A DNA stretch of 64,000 nucleotides from Rotaria sordida (GCA_905250125.1 CAJNOL010000419.1:1-64000); one strand, 5' to 3'. Positions 14,001 through 25,928 are shown, counted from the first letter of the stretch. Notes: a model not told the origin generated them from the letters alone. Numbers and translations are program-made.

Positions 14001-17000
14001 AAACTAACCATCATTTTCATTTTCAAAAATTCTTGTTAGAAATAAAGTTCTCTACATAAATTATTATTTAAATTCTTTATTAGAGTTTACAGCAACAAAA
14101 AAACTTTTGAAAATAAATCTAGTCGAATAATTTTAGGAACTAGTGTGTATGTATTGATGAATTTTTTATTTTTCGACAATTTCATTTCTATGATCAATTA
14201 AACATCGTTAAACTTACTGAAAATAATTTTAAGAGAAATAATGATATCTTTTCTTTTATTTTGCATAGAATTTACATTTGAATAAAATAGTACACCAACT
14301 TGAAATAAATGTAACTGAACTTGAAGAACAAAATGTAAAATTTGAAAAGGTATTTGTTTTATAATTTAATTTTGTAACAAACTAAAAATAAACTATTCAA
14401 ATAATATTGAATAGGAAATTGAAGAACGACAATTGATTTGGGAACACCGAGAATTAGAAATGGAAAGAAAAATAGATCAACTTGAAAAACAACAAAATGA
14501 TATTGCTGATGCAGCAAAACGAGTAACATCAAGCATCTCTTATTTTCTACTTGATAAAATTGTTTAAATTTAGTTCGAAGAAGCTATCGGCAATTATCCT
14601 GATCCATCATTACCTGTTGCTCATCAATTAGAACAAGCTTTAAGAATTATTCGTGAAAATATACATTTATTAATGGAAGCTAAAGTACAACATCAACTTG
14701 TTGAAAAAGTAAGTTAAAGGATTCTGCTTGCTTTGGTGACCTATGTTGAACCAGTATATCATAGATATGGTTCTGCAGAGCAATTTGTAGCACATCGAAT
14801 AGTATATAAAAACTCAAGTTTTCCTCAAATTTTAGTAGGCTGCGAGTTCGTATACCGGTTATAATCCTTGAGAAATACATGTCGTATTCGTAGATATTGT
14901 ATTTCCCAAGATGATCTACGATAAACTTATGCAAATTTTGTTCTTAAGCTCAGTCCGCTACAGTTATAGGTGCTCTTCAATTTTTTACAATCAATAGTTT
15001 TCGTCGTTACTTTCTTTATACTTGACAAGGATGTCTTTTCTTCGGTCTAGGTTATTTCTTGAATATGTTTCACACGTAACATCTTGCGAAACAGCAGTAA
15101 CTCATTGTCTACGTGCAAGCTTGCCCCCTAAAATAGCTTATTTTCCTAAATGAAAGGGTCGCTATATTGACGATATTTTAACAATACTCAATGATCCAAT
15201 TAAAAATTTTTATGTACCAATAATCAACACAGCATCCATGATGAACAAATATAGATAACTTCTTTATATACGGAAAAAAAAATCTTCTGGTCTCCAGACT
15301 CCTGGATGAGGGTACGGGAATATAGAAAAATTCTTTTTGAAAGGAATATGACATATTCATAGATTCTTGTAGAGTTTCATGCCAAACTCAGACTGGGATA
15401 CCCGGAATAAAAGTATGAAAAAGAAATACGAAAAATAACAGATCTTCTTCCTGTAACCCTATCTCCGTACTGCCTCCATGGGTCTGAAGGCCAAACAAAT
15501 TTGTTTCTGTATATAAAAGAATTATTTATATCAGTTCATTAGGGATGTTGCCTTGATTATTGATGTTTAAAAATTTTTAATTAGACCATTGAATATTGTT
15601 AAAATATTGTCAATATACCGACTCCTTTTCATATAGGAAAATAGGCTATTCTAGGAGACAATTTTGAAAGTTGGTAATGAGTCCCTGCTATTTCGAAAGA
15701 TGCTATGTGTGCAACATACAGAGCTCGATATTATGTAATTTTTGAGAAAGTTCCACGTTGGTTACTCACTTATTGTGTGACACAGCGCTGAACAAACTAA
15801 AATATCATATAGTTAAGAAATGACCTAGACCTAAGACAAAATACTCTTTTCAAGTATGAAAAAAGCAACGATGAAAACTATTGATTATATGAAATTGAAG
15901 AGCGCCAATACCTGTATCGAATTAAGTTTAAAAACAAAATTTCTATAAGTTTATATTAGAACAGCTCAGCAAATACAATGTCTATTCAGTACCATATATA
16001 TATTTCTCAAGGATTATAACTAATATATGAACTCTTAGCATATCAAAATTTGAGTCACACTTGTTTTCTTATATACCATTCAATGTGCCATAAATTGCTT
16101 TACAAAACCATATCTATGGTATCCTGGTTCAAGACAGGTCACCAAATACAACTGGGTCCTTTATTTGTTTTTCATTTCTAATGACTTTTATTTTTCTATC
16201 ATAGAGAACTACTGAACATATTGAAAAAGTTCGTGAAATGGAAAATTCTATATTAGCTCGTGATAAAGTTATTCATGAACTACGACTTCGTTTACCAACA
16301 ACAACTATTCTTGATTCAGATAAACTTATTTCTGATGTTATGACACGACCTGATGATTATTCTCGTTTAACTGCTGTTCGAGCAGCACAATCAACAATTG
16401 ATAGTCTTCAAGTACGTAGCATAAATTTTCATTTAGATTAATTTATTATATTTTTTTCCTAGGCTCGTATTATACAAAAAGAAGAAAGTATTCGTAAATA
16501 TCAAGAAATGCTTAAAGAAGCACGAGATGATTTAAATACACAAACACGACAACATGAAGAAGAAATTCAATTACTTAATGAACAGTTACAAAATAAACGT
16601 GATTTAGATTTTATTCGTTTTAAAGAATTTGTTGAACGAGGAGGAAATCCAGCTCATTTTAATGGTGTACCTACGTCGTTTGAGGTCAGTTTTGTTTTTT
16701 GAAGAATTTATCTTAACCTTTTCTTTTGTATTTTATATATTTATAGTTAGCACGTATACGTGAACTTGAAGAAAATGTTGCTGTACAAGAAAATACAATT
16801 GCACATTTAAATGAAAAATTACGTGAAGCACGTCGTGAAGCTGAAACATGGAAAGCACGATTAACACAAAAAATGGAACAATTTAAACATGATCGAGAAA
16901 AGTATAATATCGAACGCACACTTCTGAATTCTATAGTTTTGATATGATAAGAATTCATAACTAACGAAGGAACATATTCAACTATCGGACGCCATTCGAC

Positions 17001-20000
17001 TTCATATCATGTCTATGAATAGGTCTCTATAAGATTAAGAAAAACTTAAAATTATTCATGTTTATAGCATGGTTTGATCTGAAATCTTGCGCATCGTTGA
17101 ATATAATACTCCTGAAAGAGTTAAAGAAAATGAACATGTCTTTCTCGAGGTATTCAATGCCTAAATAGAGTTGACTATTGTGTCTTCCTGTAATAAACAG
17201 TTGTTTTGTGGATCTTGCATACAATTTCGAAGAAAATACTCACGCATCTTTCTCTCCGTCTCCGTTATAGATCTTAGCAAATAGCCTTAAAGGTCATTGA
17301 GTACATTTCTATAGCAATCACACATATAAATCAATCATTTTAATATTGCTGTCATTCGTAGTTACCCAGACAAAAACAAAAGGTTTGCATAGCGAACAAC
17401 ATTGGTTGAAATTTTAAGAGCAAAGAGAAAAGCAAGCAAAGGAACGAGTATTGAATTAAAATACTAATATGCACACTAGTAATAGTGAGACAATTTTTTT
17501 TTTATTGTAGTTAATGCTTCAGTATCTATCTGTAATTGTTTCAATTCGTGAAAAATATTATTATAGTCATTTATGAGTTATATTTAATTGAGCAATAATG
17601 AAATTTAGTAGTAAATCTACTGAATGGGCAATAATTATATTGAATGAGCAATAATTTATTTAAATTAAAGGTAAATTTTATATAAAAAGAGGCAATATGG
17701 ATTGATTTTGTTATGGCATATTCCAAAGATGTGCTATAAGAGAGAGTTGTTTTATACTATACATGTGTATTTTCGGTCTCTTTCTTTCTTTCTATACATA
17801 TATATCTACGCTTTTCGTTAACTTTCTTTCTGTCAGGTAGGGAATTGCACTGGATTTTCTGGATCCATTGGTCGAGTCCAAAAAACTCACTGCACCTTCC
17901 TACCATCAGGTACATTCCCATATTGCTTTCTCTTGAATTCTTCATTTCTTCCTTTCATATGATCATTCAGGTATATTCTATTTGTATCATATCTATTCCT
18001 GGTATATTCCGTCATCTCAGATATATATCTACGTATGTGATAACAGGGAGGCTCTTTTTTTTCGGAAATAAACAGCATGTACACAAGAACATATTACCGA
18101 TCTAACACATTTATTTATATAAATATGTAAGAAAAAGAGGTAGATCATTTAAAGCAAAAAAAGCTGTATTGACAAAATAATATATTATATTTCTCATTTT
18201 TCTTTTTTTTTTATTTTCAGTCGTAACTAAAACTAACATAGTTTTTCTGTTTTTTATTGCTAAAATATGCAATTACTACTACTATTTAATGAATTAATTA
18301 TTGTTCATTTAATAAGATAAAATTGCTCAAATAAAGTTTTTTTTTATTGCTTACAATTTATTGATGAATCATATTTTAATTATTGCTCATTCCAATATTT
18401 TTATTGCTCAAATAAATACTAGCTGTCATTTATTGTTTCATCCATTTTGATTGTTGTCGCATATTTTTTTTTTCGTCGTCATAACATAAAAACAATACTG
18501 TTGCTATTTGATGACAACACAGAAAATAAAGTTTTTTATTATAAACTAATTAAAGTTCTATTTAATTTTATACATTAAAGAATCCATAACAATTTGATCA
18601 CATAGAAAATAATTAAAAAAACACATTTTGATATTTTACCAGATAATATGGATCACTATTATCATTAAAAAACAATGTATACTAAATTATCTGCTAGTTC
18701 ATATGAAATATATGAGTTCCATATCCCAGTTTCAAGGGCACTATGCTAATAAGCTTTTCGTTTTAAATCAAATATCTCGTAAAAGACATATTCGTTTTCA
18801 TTGAAATTTTCAGAACTATTTTATAACTATTACAACTATCGATAGACGAAATTTCGTATCAAAACTCATTATTTTGAATTTTTCAAAAATGTCTTGCTCT
18901 TAGTAAAAATTTTAGTGTAATGGTCACAACTATTCATCAGTTAACCATGGGCCCAAATCCTTTTATACTTGTCTTAGTCATAGCCATAATATAAAGTCGA
19001 GCGGCCTTCGACAGTTGAATATGTTCTTTCGTAAGATAAACTGGCAAAGTATAGTAGCGGACGAAAGTTTAGAGTAGCTGTATTTTTGAGTTTCTATATC
19101 TATGATAATAGCTAATACACATCTGAAAAAACATTTGAGTAACTGAAAAAATTCTCTATCAGGTCTGATGAACCTAAAATTCATTGAAATTTTTCACAAA
19201 TATAAAAGAAAAATGTTTCTTGGATCTTCTGTAAATTGAATGGAATTCAATGTAGGAACGTCATCGAGGGAGCCGAGACATCTCATTGTATTCTATCAAA
19301 TAAAATCATTTCCAAAAAGATTGAGAAATCTTCTATTAAACAAAAAAAAAGAAAAATATATTTCGAGATAAGAACTGAAAAGTCTTTCATAAAGTTGGTG
19401 TTTTCAGTTACAGTTATTGATTATCTGATCTGAATAAAACTTTTTTTGATATTCGCAAGATATTTGTTTATTTGTAGTGATAAAACTAATTATGGAAAAA
19501 TTGTGAATCAACTTAATCGTGAAATAGAACTTCATCGTTCACAATTACAAGGTCAACAAGCTAAATTTGAACAAATGAATGATTTTGAAAATTTACAAAA
19601 ATCTTCACCCAGTAAAGCAATAAAAAATCTACCAACTGGAACATCATCAAAAGAAAAAGATCCAGAATTTATACGTGCTTTAGCTGATATTCGTAGTGAT
19701 ATGGTTAAAATAGCTGAAGGAAATTTAAAAGCTATGAATGAAGAAGATAAACAAAGCCTTTCTATACAAGCATTAATTACAAATAAAACAGCACAATTAC
19801 AAGAAAAAATTGATGATTATGAAGGACAAATACAAAATTTAAAACGAGAATTAAAAACACAAAAAGCTTTAGTACAACAATATATAGATCAAGCAACTGA
19901 TGCTCGAGAAAAATTATGTAAATTGTTTATATTTTTTTTAAAGAGTGTATTATAATTTTATTTGAATAATAGCTCAAAATGAAAAGAAATTAACTAAACT

Positions 20001-23000
20001 TCAACAACAAAATGCAACATTAACAGATAATGCACAACGAAGAATGGCTGGTCAACAACTTCAACAAGGCCAAGTTTGTAGAAATTAGATTTAAGAAAGA
20101 ATATAATGTTTTTGAATATATCAATAGGGTGAAGATACAATCGAATCATTACGACGTCAAGTTCGTCTACTTGAAGATAAACTTCGTAGAACAAAAACAG
20201 CTGAACGACCTATGGATGAAAATAGGGTGAGTAGTATACACAGAGTATAGACATCGAATATGCCGATAATAAATTTACTTAAGTTTCATCTTTCGTTCTA
20301 TGGTCGTGTAAGACTTACGTCAAGTGTCATCTTCTTACGACTTGTGTGTTCTAAAAGTTTATGTGTCAAACACATAAACGTGCAGAATAGACAACGTATT
20401 AGTGAATTTAAAAAAGTAATGAATCTTCGATAGGAATGATATCAGAGGTCATACATGATGCTTTGACACTGCTAGAAAATCGTATCGCATTTTCACTAGT
20501 ATTTGCATTATTAAGCGCGAAACCAGAACTAAAAAATTTTTCTAACCAGCGTCGAACCAAACCGATTGGTCCCGCTCATCACTATTCACGAGGAAATTAC
20601 TCGAACGATATCCACCGTTTGAGATCTTATTGGGTTTACAAGGAGTCCTCAGTAAGACTAGAGAAATCCTAGCAGAGTTCGTGTCTATGGGCTTCTACAG
20701 CCGAGTTATGGTCGCTTGACTGAATTTTCGATCTAGCTTTAAGTATTTACCGAAAAATCAAACAACGAAATGTCGATCCGACATTTTATCCCTAGATAAA
20801 TCTAATAACTACGGGAACATCCTGAAGATTTCAACCGAAAAGAATGTTTCTTTCTCGAAGTATTGAGCTTTCAAGTAGATTCGGTTTTTGTCGCGAATGA
20901 CCATTTTTTTGGAAATTCAATATCTTGACAAAGAAACATTCTTTTCAGTTGAAATCTTCAGGATAGTCTCCGAGTCATTTGATCTGTTTCTAGGCGAAAT
21001 TTCAAATCAAAATACCTTTATTTGATTTTTCGTTAGATACCTAAAGCTGGATCGAAAACTCAGTATAACGGTCATAACTCGATTCCGAAGACTCATAGGT
21101 TTGAACCATTTGAGGACTTTTGTAGTCCCAGCGAGATCTCCTTAGAAACCCAATATGACGTCAAACGGCAAGTATCGCTCGGGTACTTCTCTCAGCAGCA
21201 ATGGCAATTTTTGTCAAAAACTCTGGTTTTGAAATCTCTATCTAGTTGGAGAGTCCACATCGTCTACTTTTGAATACATACTTATAAACCGCTTGTACAA
21301 TAATTTTTCAGGGTTGTACAAAGACTTTAATGAAGCTTTCGAAGTCATGGAAAAAGCGATTTTTTTTTTGGGAAAAATGCAGCTATAAAATTGTAGAAAA
21401 TTTTTTTGTGGAAAAAGTTTTTCATTTTAACGAAATTTCAAAGGCTACAACAGACATTTTAAATTCAAAGTAGATTCCATACATATACAAAAACCTTCTG
21501 TTGTATTCCATAAAACATATACTTCGTTATACAATGTAATTTAACGAACAAAAAGAAAACTTCAAATCTAACAGAATTTCAAATAAACGATACTAAATTT
21601 CTCTATTGAAAAATATTTTCTTTCCTTAAATTTAAAATCTAAAGAATGAAATATTTTGAAAGATTATAATCTATTTAGGATGAACGAACACGACGAACAG
21701 TTGAATCATTACAACAACAAATAACTGATTTAGATACGCATAAAAAAGAATTACTTAAATTTAATCAACAATTAAAAGATGAATTAAACAAGTAAGTTTT
21801 ACAAATTCTCTCATAAAAAAAAAAGATAATCAAAAGATTTTATTATTATAATCTAGAGTTCGATTACGTAATGAAGAATTACAAAAAATTAATGTATTTT
21901 TAAAAGCTGAAAATGAAAGTTTCAGAAATGGTGAAAGTCCACGATCAACATCGAGTGGTGGTGGTGGTGGTATTCGACGAGTAAAACTTTATATTCCTTT
22001 TATTCTAAAACAATAATTATGTATATATATATATTTTTTTTACAAGATTGGTGAATCTGGTCGATCGTCTGTTGAGCTTGAAAAAATAATTGCCTTAATG
22101 AAAAAAAAAATTGATCATCTTCAAGCAGAAAATCAAACATTTAAATCAGATCTTGATCGACAACGTGCAACTGTAAACAAATAAATTCTTTTTTTTTTTT
22201 GTTAACAAACAATTTTAAATTTTAATTTAGAATGATTCAAATCGAGCATTTTTTACTCAAGCAACAGAATCAACTAAAGAAATTGAACATATGGGTCAGA
22301 CTAATTCACGAGTAAGTTTAGATTTTCCTCTTTCTTCGGAATCGATTTTCGATACAAGACATAAGAGTTTTATAGAAATGAATAAATAGAATTCAACACT
22401 CTTCCTGTAATTAACAAAAGCAGCTGCATTGCCTTTCACATTTTAATCTCCCCAGGAATTGCATTAATAACTTTTGATTCATCATACTTCAAGATTGTTT
22501 ATCTCTTCTGATGTGAAGAAAGATTTTTTTTTTCAACTATGTCTTTCTTTAATATAGGGGAAGCGTCAAAGATGCTAAAACCTTGAAAAATACCATTATA
22601 GATTTTCTATAAAACTAAAGTCTAACTAAAAAACAAAACCTCCTTCTTTACTTCGGAAGGAGTATCAAGTATTCTAGAAAAAAAATTAAAAATGCAGTTC
22701 TTTATAGTGAATTATACTTTTAAAAAATCGATTCGAACTTTCATCATTACCGCAAAAATCACCATTGCATATCAAACTATGCTTGTAGCGACATATTTCA
22801 TAATAGGTGACGCCATTTATGAAATTATATGAAAGGTTATATTGGCTTAGCGAACGATAGAAATTTTCAAAAACAAACTTCTCCTAAAATCTTCAAAATT
22901 TTTAATATAGACATCTGAAGTGGCATATTCATATATTCATCTAAAAAAAAAAATAACATTTTTTTGTTTGGCAAAAATCAATTTTTTGAAGAAGAGCTAC

Positions 23001-23177
23001 TTTCATCATTATTATATTTCTTTTTTCTATTACATAAATTATAATAAAGACTGGTTTTTTTTTATTTTCTAGCTTCAAAAAGAAGTCGCACTTCTACGTG
23101 AACAAGTAGCTCAATTACAACTGAAAGCATTACCACCATCACCAGCATCATCATCATCTAATAATGGTTTTCATTGA
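2016..23177 (+). CDS. CEP290: CEP290 homologue, ciliary transition-zone coiled-coil protein, 36 exons
   Basis: Joined exons give 2035 aa of near-continuous coiled coil. CEP290 bridges membrane and microtubules at the ciliary transition zone and sits in centriolar satellites. Diagnostic blocks: N-terminal NNWEGLLKIKP; MKELNERQRAE with VSDADKRRISELE near residue 1030; RKITVLRVNEKAL; FEEAIGNYPDPSLPVAHQLE; RDKVIHELRLRLP; and SGRSSVELEKIIALMKKK near residue 1935. The family (human 2479 aa) continues about 300 residues further; here the reading ends after a PPSPASSSS tail. Exons: 2016-2132, 2199-2270, 2326-2383, 2449-2489, 2553-2723, 2781-2927, 2983-3096, 4946-5086, 5144-5266, 5338-5452, 7056-7468, 8054-8461, 8524-8688, 8746-8895, 10190-10408, 10467-10616, 10694-10948, 11022-11148, 11828-12137, 12208-12401, 12850-13052, 13123-13440, 14269-14349, 14415-14522, 14574-14708, 16205-16411, 16463-16684, 16747-16901, 19478-19917, 19973-20073, 20128-20226, 21679-21791, 21857-21980, 22047-22172, 22231-22311, 23073-23177. 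All phases agree. Confidence 0.93.
5750..6345. repeat. Foldback element, family A, in CEP290 intron 10
   Basis: Two long inverted arms, roughly 5750-5995 and 6110-6345, with a loop of about 110 bp. The left arm contains GGTAAGACTCATAGTGTAGA, GGTCATTTTACTGA and TTTCGACCTGAAATTCTC; the right arm carries near-identical reverse complements in the same order. Related arms occur at 20575-21210 and 36655-37085. No open reading frame of note. It looks like a non-autonomous foldback or MITE-type transposon. Confidence 0.8.
9322..9897. mobile_element. Palindromic remnant of a mariner transposon in CEP290 intron 14
   Basis: Inverted arms at about 9322-9600 and 9640-9897. Read outward on the plus strand from about 9693, the right arm translates, with several stops, into NPDLNILNYSIWSE, then SKGISIQELKYTFQK and further mariner-like text. 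PDLN-x2-Y/F-S-IW is the segment around the third catalytic Asp of mariner (Tc1/mariner) transposases. The left arm gives the same peptide on the minus strand. So two copies of a transposase 3' end face away from each other; both are dead. Confidence 0.8.
11165..11785 (+). repeat. Dispersed repeat R1, longer copy, in CEP290 intron 18
   Basis: Starts near GATTAAAATGTGAAACACGA and ends near AGATCATGTTTCATAAAA. The same two flanks, with about 70-80% identity by eye, occur at 40640-40870, where a middle block of some 350 bp is absent. The middle here is less AT-rich than its surroundings. No coding remnant recognised. Confidence 0.65.
14714..16163. mobile_element. Transposon-like element with ~210-bp inverted ends filling CEP290 intron 25
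   Basis: The left end (14714-14925) and right end (15955-16163) are inverted copies: for example TTTGGTGACCTATGTTGAAC matches the reverse complement of the right end with few changes, and TTATAATCCTTGAGAAATA is shared exactly. The element begins about 5 bp after the intron donor and stops about 40 bp before the acceptor, so it makes up almost the whole 1496-bp intron. The interior shows no transposase I can recognise, which suggests a non-autonomous DNA transposon. Confidence 0.75.
17480..18450. repeat. Element-like block with inverted clusters of a GAGCAATAAT motif (CEP290 intron 28)
   Basis: The plus strand at 17580-17660 has three copies of a (G)AGCAATAAT motif. At 18250-18420 the same motif and variants appear about five times in the opposite orientation. 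About 0.6 kb of featureless DNA lies between. This looks like subterminal repeats of a DNA transposon, but exact ends were not found and the AT-rich motif could partly be chance. Confidence 0.4.
18770..18960 (-). repeat. Single arm related to foldback family A
   Basis: The stretch containing AGACGAAATTTCGTATCAAAA and GTGTAATGGTCACAACT lines up with the right arm of the foldback at 20575-21210 (AGGCGAAATTTCAAATCAAAA, CAGTATAACGGTCATAACT). No second arm was found nearby, so it is a partial copy. Confidence 0.5.
20575..21210. repeat. Foldback element, family A, in CEP290 intron 31
   Basis: The left arm, about 20575-20885, includes CGTTTGAGATCTTATTGGGT, GAGTTATGGTCGCTTGACTG and CTGAAGATTTCAACCGAAAA. 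The right arm, about 20920-21210, carries their reverse complements in mirrored order. The shared motifs GAGTTATGG/ACC and ATCCTGAA(A/G)(A/G)TTTC tie it to the copies at 5750-6345 and 36655-37085. Confidence 0.8.
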
Positions 23178-23382
23178 AAAATTTATAAAAAGAACAAAAA
23201 AATAAAAACCAATGTTTCTGTGTTGTTCGTTGGTCAGATAAGCAATGACATAAAATTTGTCCATAGATATGATGGGAATTATTTAATTCATGTGAATTTT
23301 CTAACAATAATATTCTGTTTTTTTGCTTCTGCTTTCTTATTATTGTAGTACATTCTGTATTTGTGTACTATTGTATTGTCTT

Positions 23383-23388
23383 AATAAA
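23383..23388 (+). terminator. CEP290 polyadenylation signal
   Basis: AATAAA 206 bp after the CEP290 stop and 29 bp before the acceptor-like AG preceding pICln. A poly(A) signal followed closely by an acceptor is the arrangement expected at an operon junction, where cleavage and trans-splicing are coupled. Confidence 0.6.
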
Positions 23389-23400
23389 TAGAATTTTTTT

Positions 23401-23417
23401 TTCTGTTTGTTTTGTAG
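23401..23417 (+). promoter_or_regulatory. 3' splice-acceptor-like site directly abutting the pICln ATG
   Basis: T-rich tract ending TTTTGTAG; the AG at 23416-23417 is followed immediately by the ATG at 23418. A mature mRNA would have no genomic 5'UTR of its own, as is common for trans-spliced internal operon genes. Confidence 0.6.
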
Positions 23418-25924
23418 ATGTCATCTAATTTAAATATTATTTCATTTCCAACAGAATATATTCGTCAACAATATTCATCAGTTAAAGCTTATTTAGAAGA
23501 TGAATATTTAGGTCAAGGAATTTTATGTATTGCTGAAAAGTAGATCGTTTATTTTTTTTTCGTTTATTTTTATTTCTAAATGTTTATTTTTATTAATAGT
23601 CAATTAGTATGGGCTGTTGCATCAAATGAAACGGAACGACAAGGTATTAAGATTGATTATCCATCATTAGCAATGCATGGAATTGTAACACATGATCCAA
23701 AATATCCTGAAGAACATCTTGTTGTTGTTGTTCAAAAATCAAAAGATGACGAAAATGATGATGATGATGGTAATTTTTATTGATTAACATAAATAGAGAA
23801 AAAGAAAAAGAAAGATTTTTTTTAAATTATTTTAATTTACAGCAAATCATCAAGGTAATGGTGATGAAGAACGAAGTAATTCACCTGTTGAATATGATAG
23901 TATTCGTACTGTTAATTATCGATTTGTAATGGCTACATCTGAAGATCTTAAAATTGCTTATCAAACTATTGCTGAATGTCAAGCACTTCATCCTGATCCA
24001 CTTGATGAAATGGTTGAAGATGATGAAGTTGGTTCTGGTAAATCAGTTTTTTTTTTGTATTATATAATTAATCTATACTTTTATTTAATATATAGATATT
24101 GATTATGGAAATGAAGATGAAAACAATGAAAATGGTAATGGACATAATGAAGATGAGGATCCTTATGGATATAATGCATATTTTGCATCAACAAATCAAG
24201 CATCACGAGGTTCACATTTTGGTGTTCGTAGACGAGGTCAACATGATGATCAAGGTAATGTATTTAATAAAAGTTTAGTAGAATAAAAAAAACCAATAGA
24301 AGTTCATAGAATTTCTCAAGATAATTATCATTTATTGAACTGAATAGATGAAAGAGTTTTTTTTCAAGATCGTTTATGAGTGTTCAATTTCATAAAAATG
24401 CTCTTTATTCATCTTTCGTTTTTCTGAGAATTAAGAAACAAAAATGTAGAATTTTATGTATACTAAAATATAAAATTTAATCCTTTGGAAATCAAGTCCG
24501 TATATATATATAGTTGCCAAATTTAACTAAAGGAAGAAACCTTTAGGTGTACTAAAATTGAGATTTTTAGTATGGATTTTATTCTAATTTACATGTTACA
24601 CATGTAGACGTTATGAAATAGTCTAAGTATAGTATACATGTATTTGTGTCACGAAAAAAGGTTCTCAAGTGATAAATTCTTTTTCAGTTGGAACTATATT
24701 GAATTGATAGAGCCTAGTGAATAGATAAATACCCTAGAGTGGTCCAAGCTGCTGAGATTTCGAATATTTAGTGAACTTTGTGTGTAGACCTTCAGTTTTC
24801 AAGCCAAAACATACTTTTGAGTTTTGATCTGAAGCTTTGCCCACATCAAGGCACCGATTAGATTGGCTTTTATCTAATCAATGCTTTTATGTAGACAAAG
24901 TTTCAGTTGAAAATTTCAAAAGTATAATTTCTCTTGAAATCTAGGGGTTCACACGCAAAGTTCACTACACATTCAAAATCTCAGCAACTCAAATCACTCT
25001 TGAGTATTTACTTGCTCATTAGACCCTATCGATTGAATATAGTTCCAGCTTAATAGCGATTTATTACTTAGAAACTTTCTCTCGTCAGTATAGTTCATCA
25101 TTGTTCATTGCATATTTGCATTATAAACTCAATAGCGGAAAAAAAACTTCTAGTGTCCCAAAATCTACAATAGGTCGTCCTGCATTACTTATTAACCAAG
25201 TAGACTTACTGCTCGACACTCTCCATCTCTTGTACTTCAAACAACAAATAGAAAAATGTCATAGAAGATTTCTGTTTTATGCACACACACACTAGTAAAG
25301 ACCATCGGATATAAAATTTTTATACTCGGATCCAGATTCGAGACCAACCCGACGAGTTCTACACATTAGTCGAAAATCTAGAAAAAGGACTGATTCATGT
25401 TATGCGTTTAAAGATTGTAATGTAGGTTTTTGTATTGTTGATTGTTTCAAGGAATTTCAAACTATACAACATTTTAGGTTCTTTTTTGCATTAAGTTCTC
25501 TCCTTATATGTTATTGAATTGCTGTTATACTTCTTGGATATGTGTTTTGTTTCTATTGTTTCAAAATAAATATCATGCATCTTTTCTATTAAGTCTGCAT
25601 GAAAAAATTATGATTTCTATAATTGATTTTGTAAATGAAAATCCAACTTTTTTTTATGTAAAAGAAAAAAGTCAGTTCTCAAAGGATTAAAGATTAGTAA
25701 TATATTCCGAATTTGTTAATAGATTTCTTTTTATAAGTTTTTTTTTGTCTAATAATCATATATGTATAATCAATTTTATCATCAAATAAAGGATAAGATG
25801 ACAGGCAATGAATACTAATGTTATTATCTATTGAATTTAATTGAATATATTATATATTTGAAATTTTTATATTTATTTTTTAGATGACAACGACAAAAAT
25901 GATCAAACTGAAGAGATGGAATAA
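23418..25924 (+). CDS. CLNS1A: pICln, methylosome subunit / snRNP assembly chaperone, 5 exons
   Basis: Exons 23418-23539, 23600-23769, 23843-24037, 24096-24254 and 25884-25924 join in frame to 228 aa (human protein 237). pICln binds Sm proteins and, with PRMT5 and WD45, forms the methylosome that prepares them for SMN-mediated snRNP assembly in the cytoplasm. The pleckstrin-homology-like half is visible as YLGQGILCIAENQLVWAV, IDYPSLAMHGIVTHDP and EEHLVVVVQ. An acidic loop follows, then YRFVMATSEDLKIAYQTIAE with the diagnostic CQALHPDP, and an acidic, glycine/asparagine-rich tail. The last exon codes only 13 aa and follows a 1.6-kb intron holding a foldback element. The gene follows CEP290 by 240 bp on the same strand. 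Confidence 0.93.
24655..25085. repeat. Foldback element, family B, in pICln intron 4
   Basis: Inverted arms 24655-24775 and 24955-25085: TTGGAACTATATTGAATTGA faces a near-identical reverse complement at about 25027-25047, and GCTGAGATTTCGAATATTTA matches the other arm. The outer parts (ACGAAAAAAGGTTCTCAAG) also match. Not related in sequence to family A. No coding content. Confidence 0.75.
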
Positions 25925-25928
25925 TAAA
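25923..25928 (+). terminator. AATAAA overlapping the pICln stop codon
   Basis: The hexamer shares two bases with the TAA at 25922-25924. If used, the 3'UTR would be only about 15-30 nt. No other hexamer is obvious in the next 300 bp. Confidence 0.45.

Noticed and set aside
17757-18105. Overlapping frames on both strands in CEP290 intron 28
   Set aside because: Low-complexity T/C-rich sequence inside a transposon-like block; neither frame looks like a protein.
19155-19190. Possible hammerhead ribozyme (CTGATGA followed by GAAA)
   Set aside because: No supporting stem II or stem III pairing could be drawn by eye.
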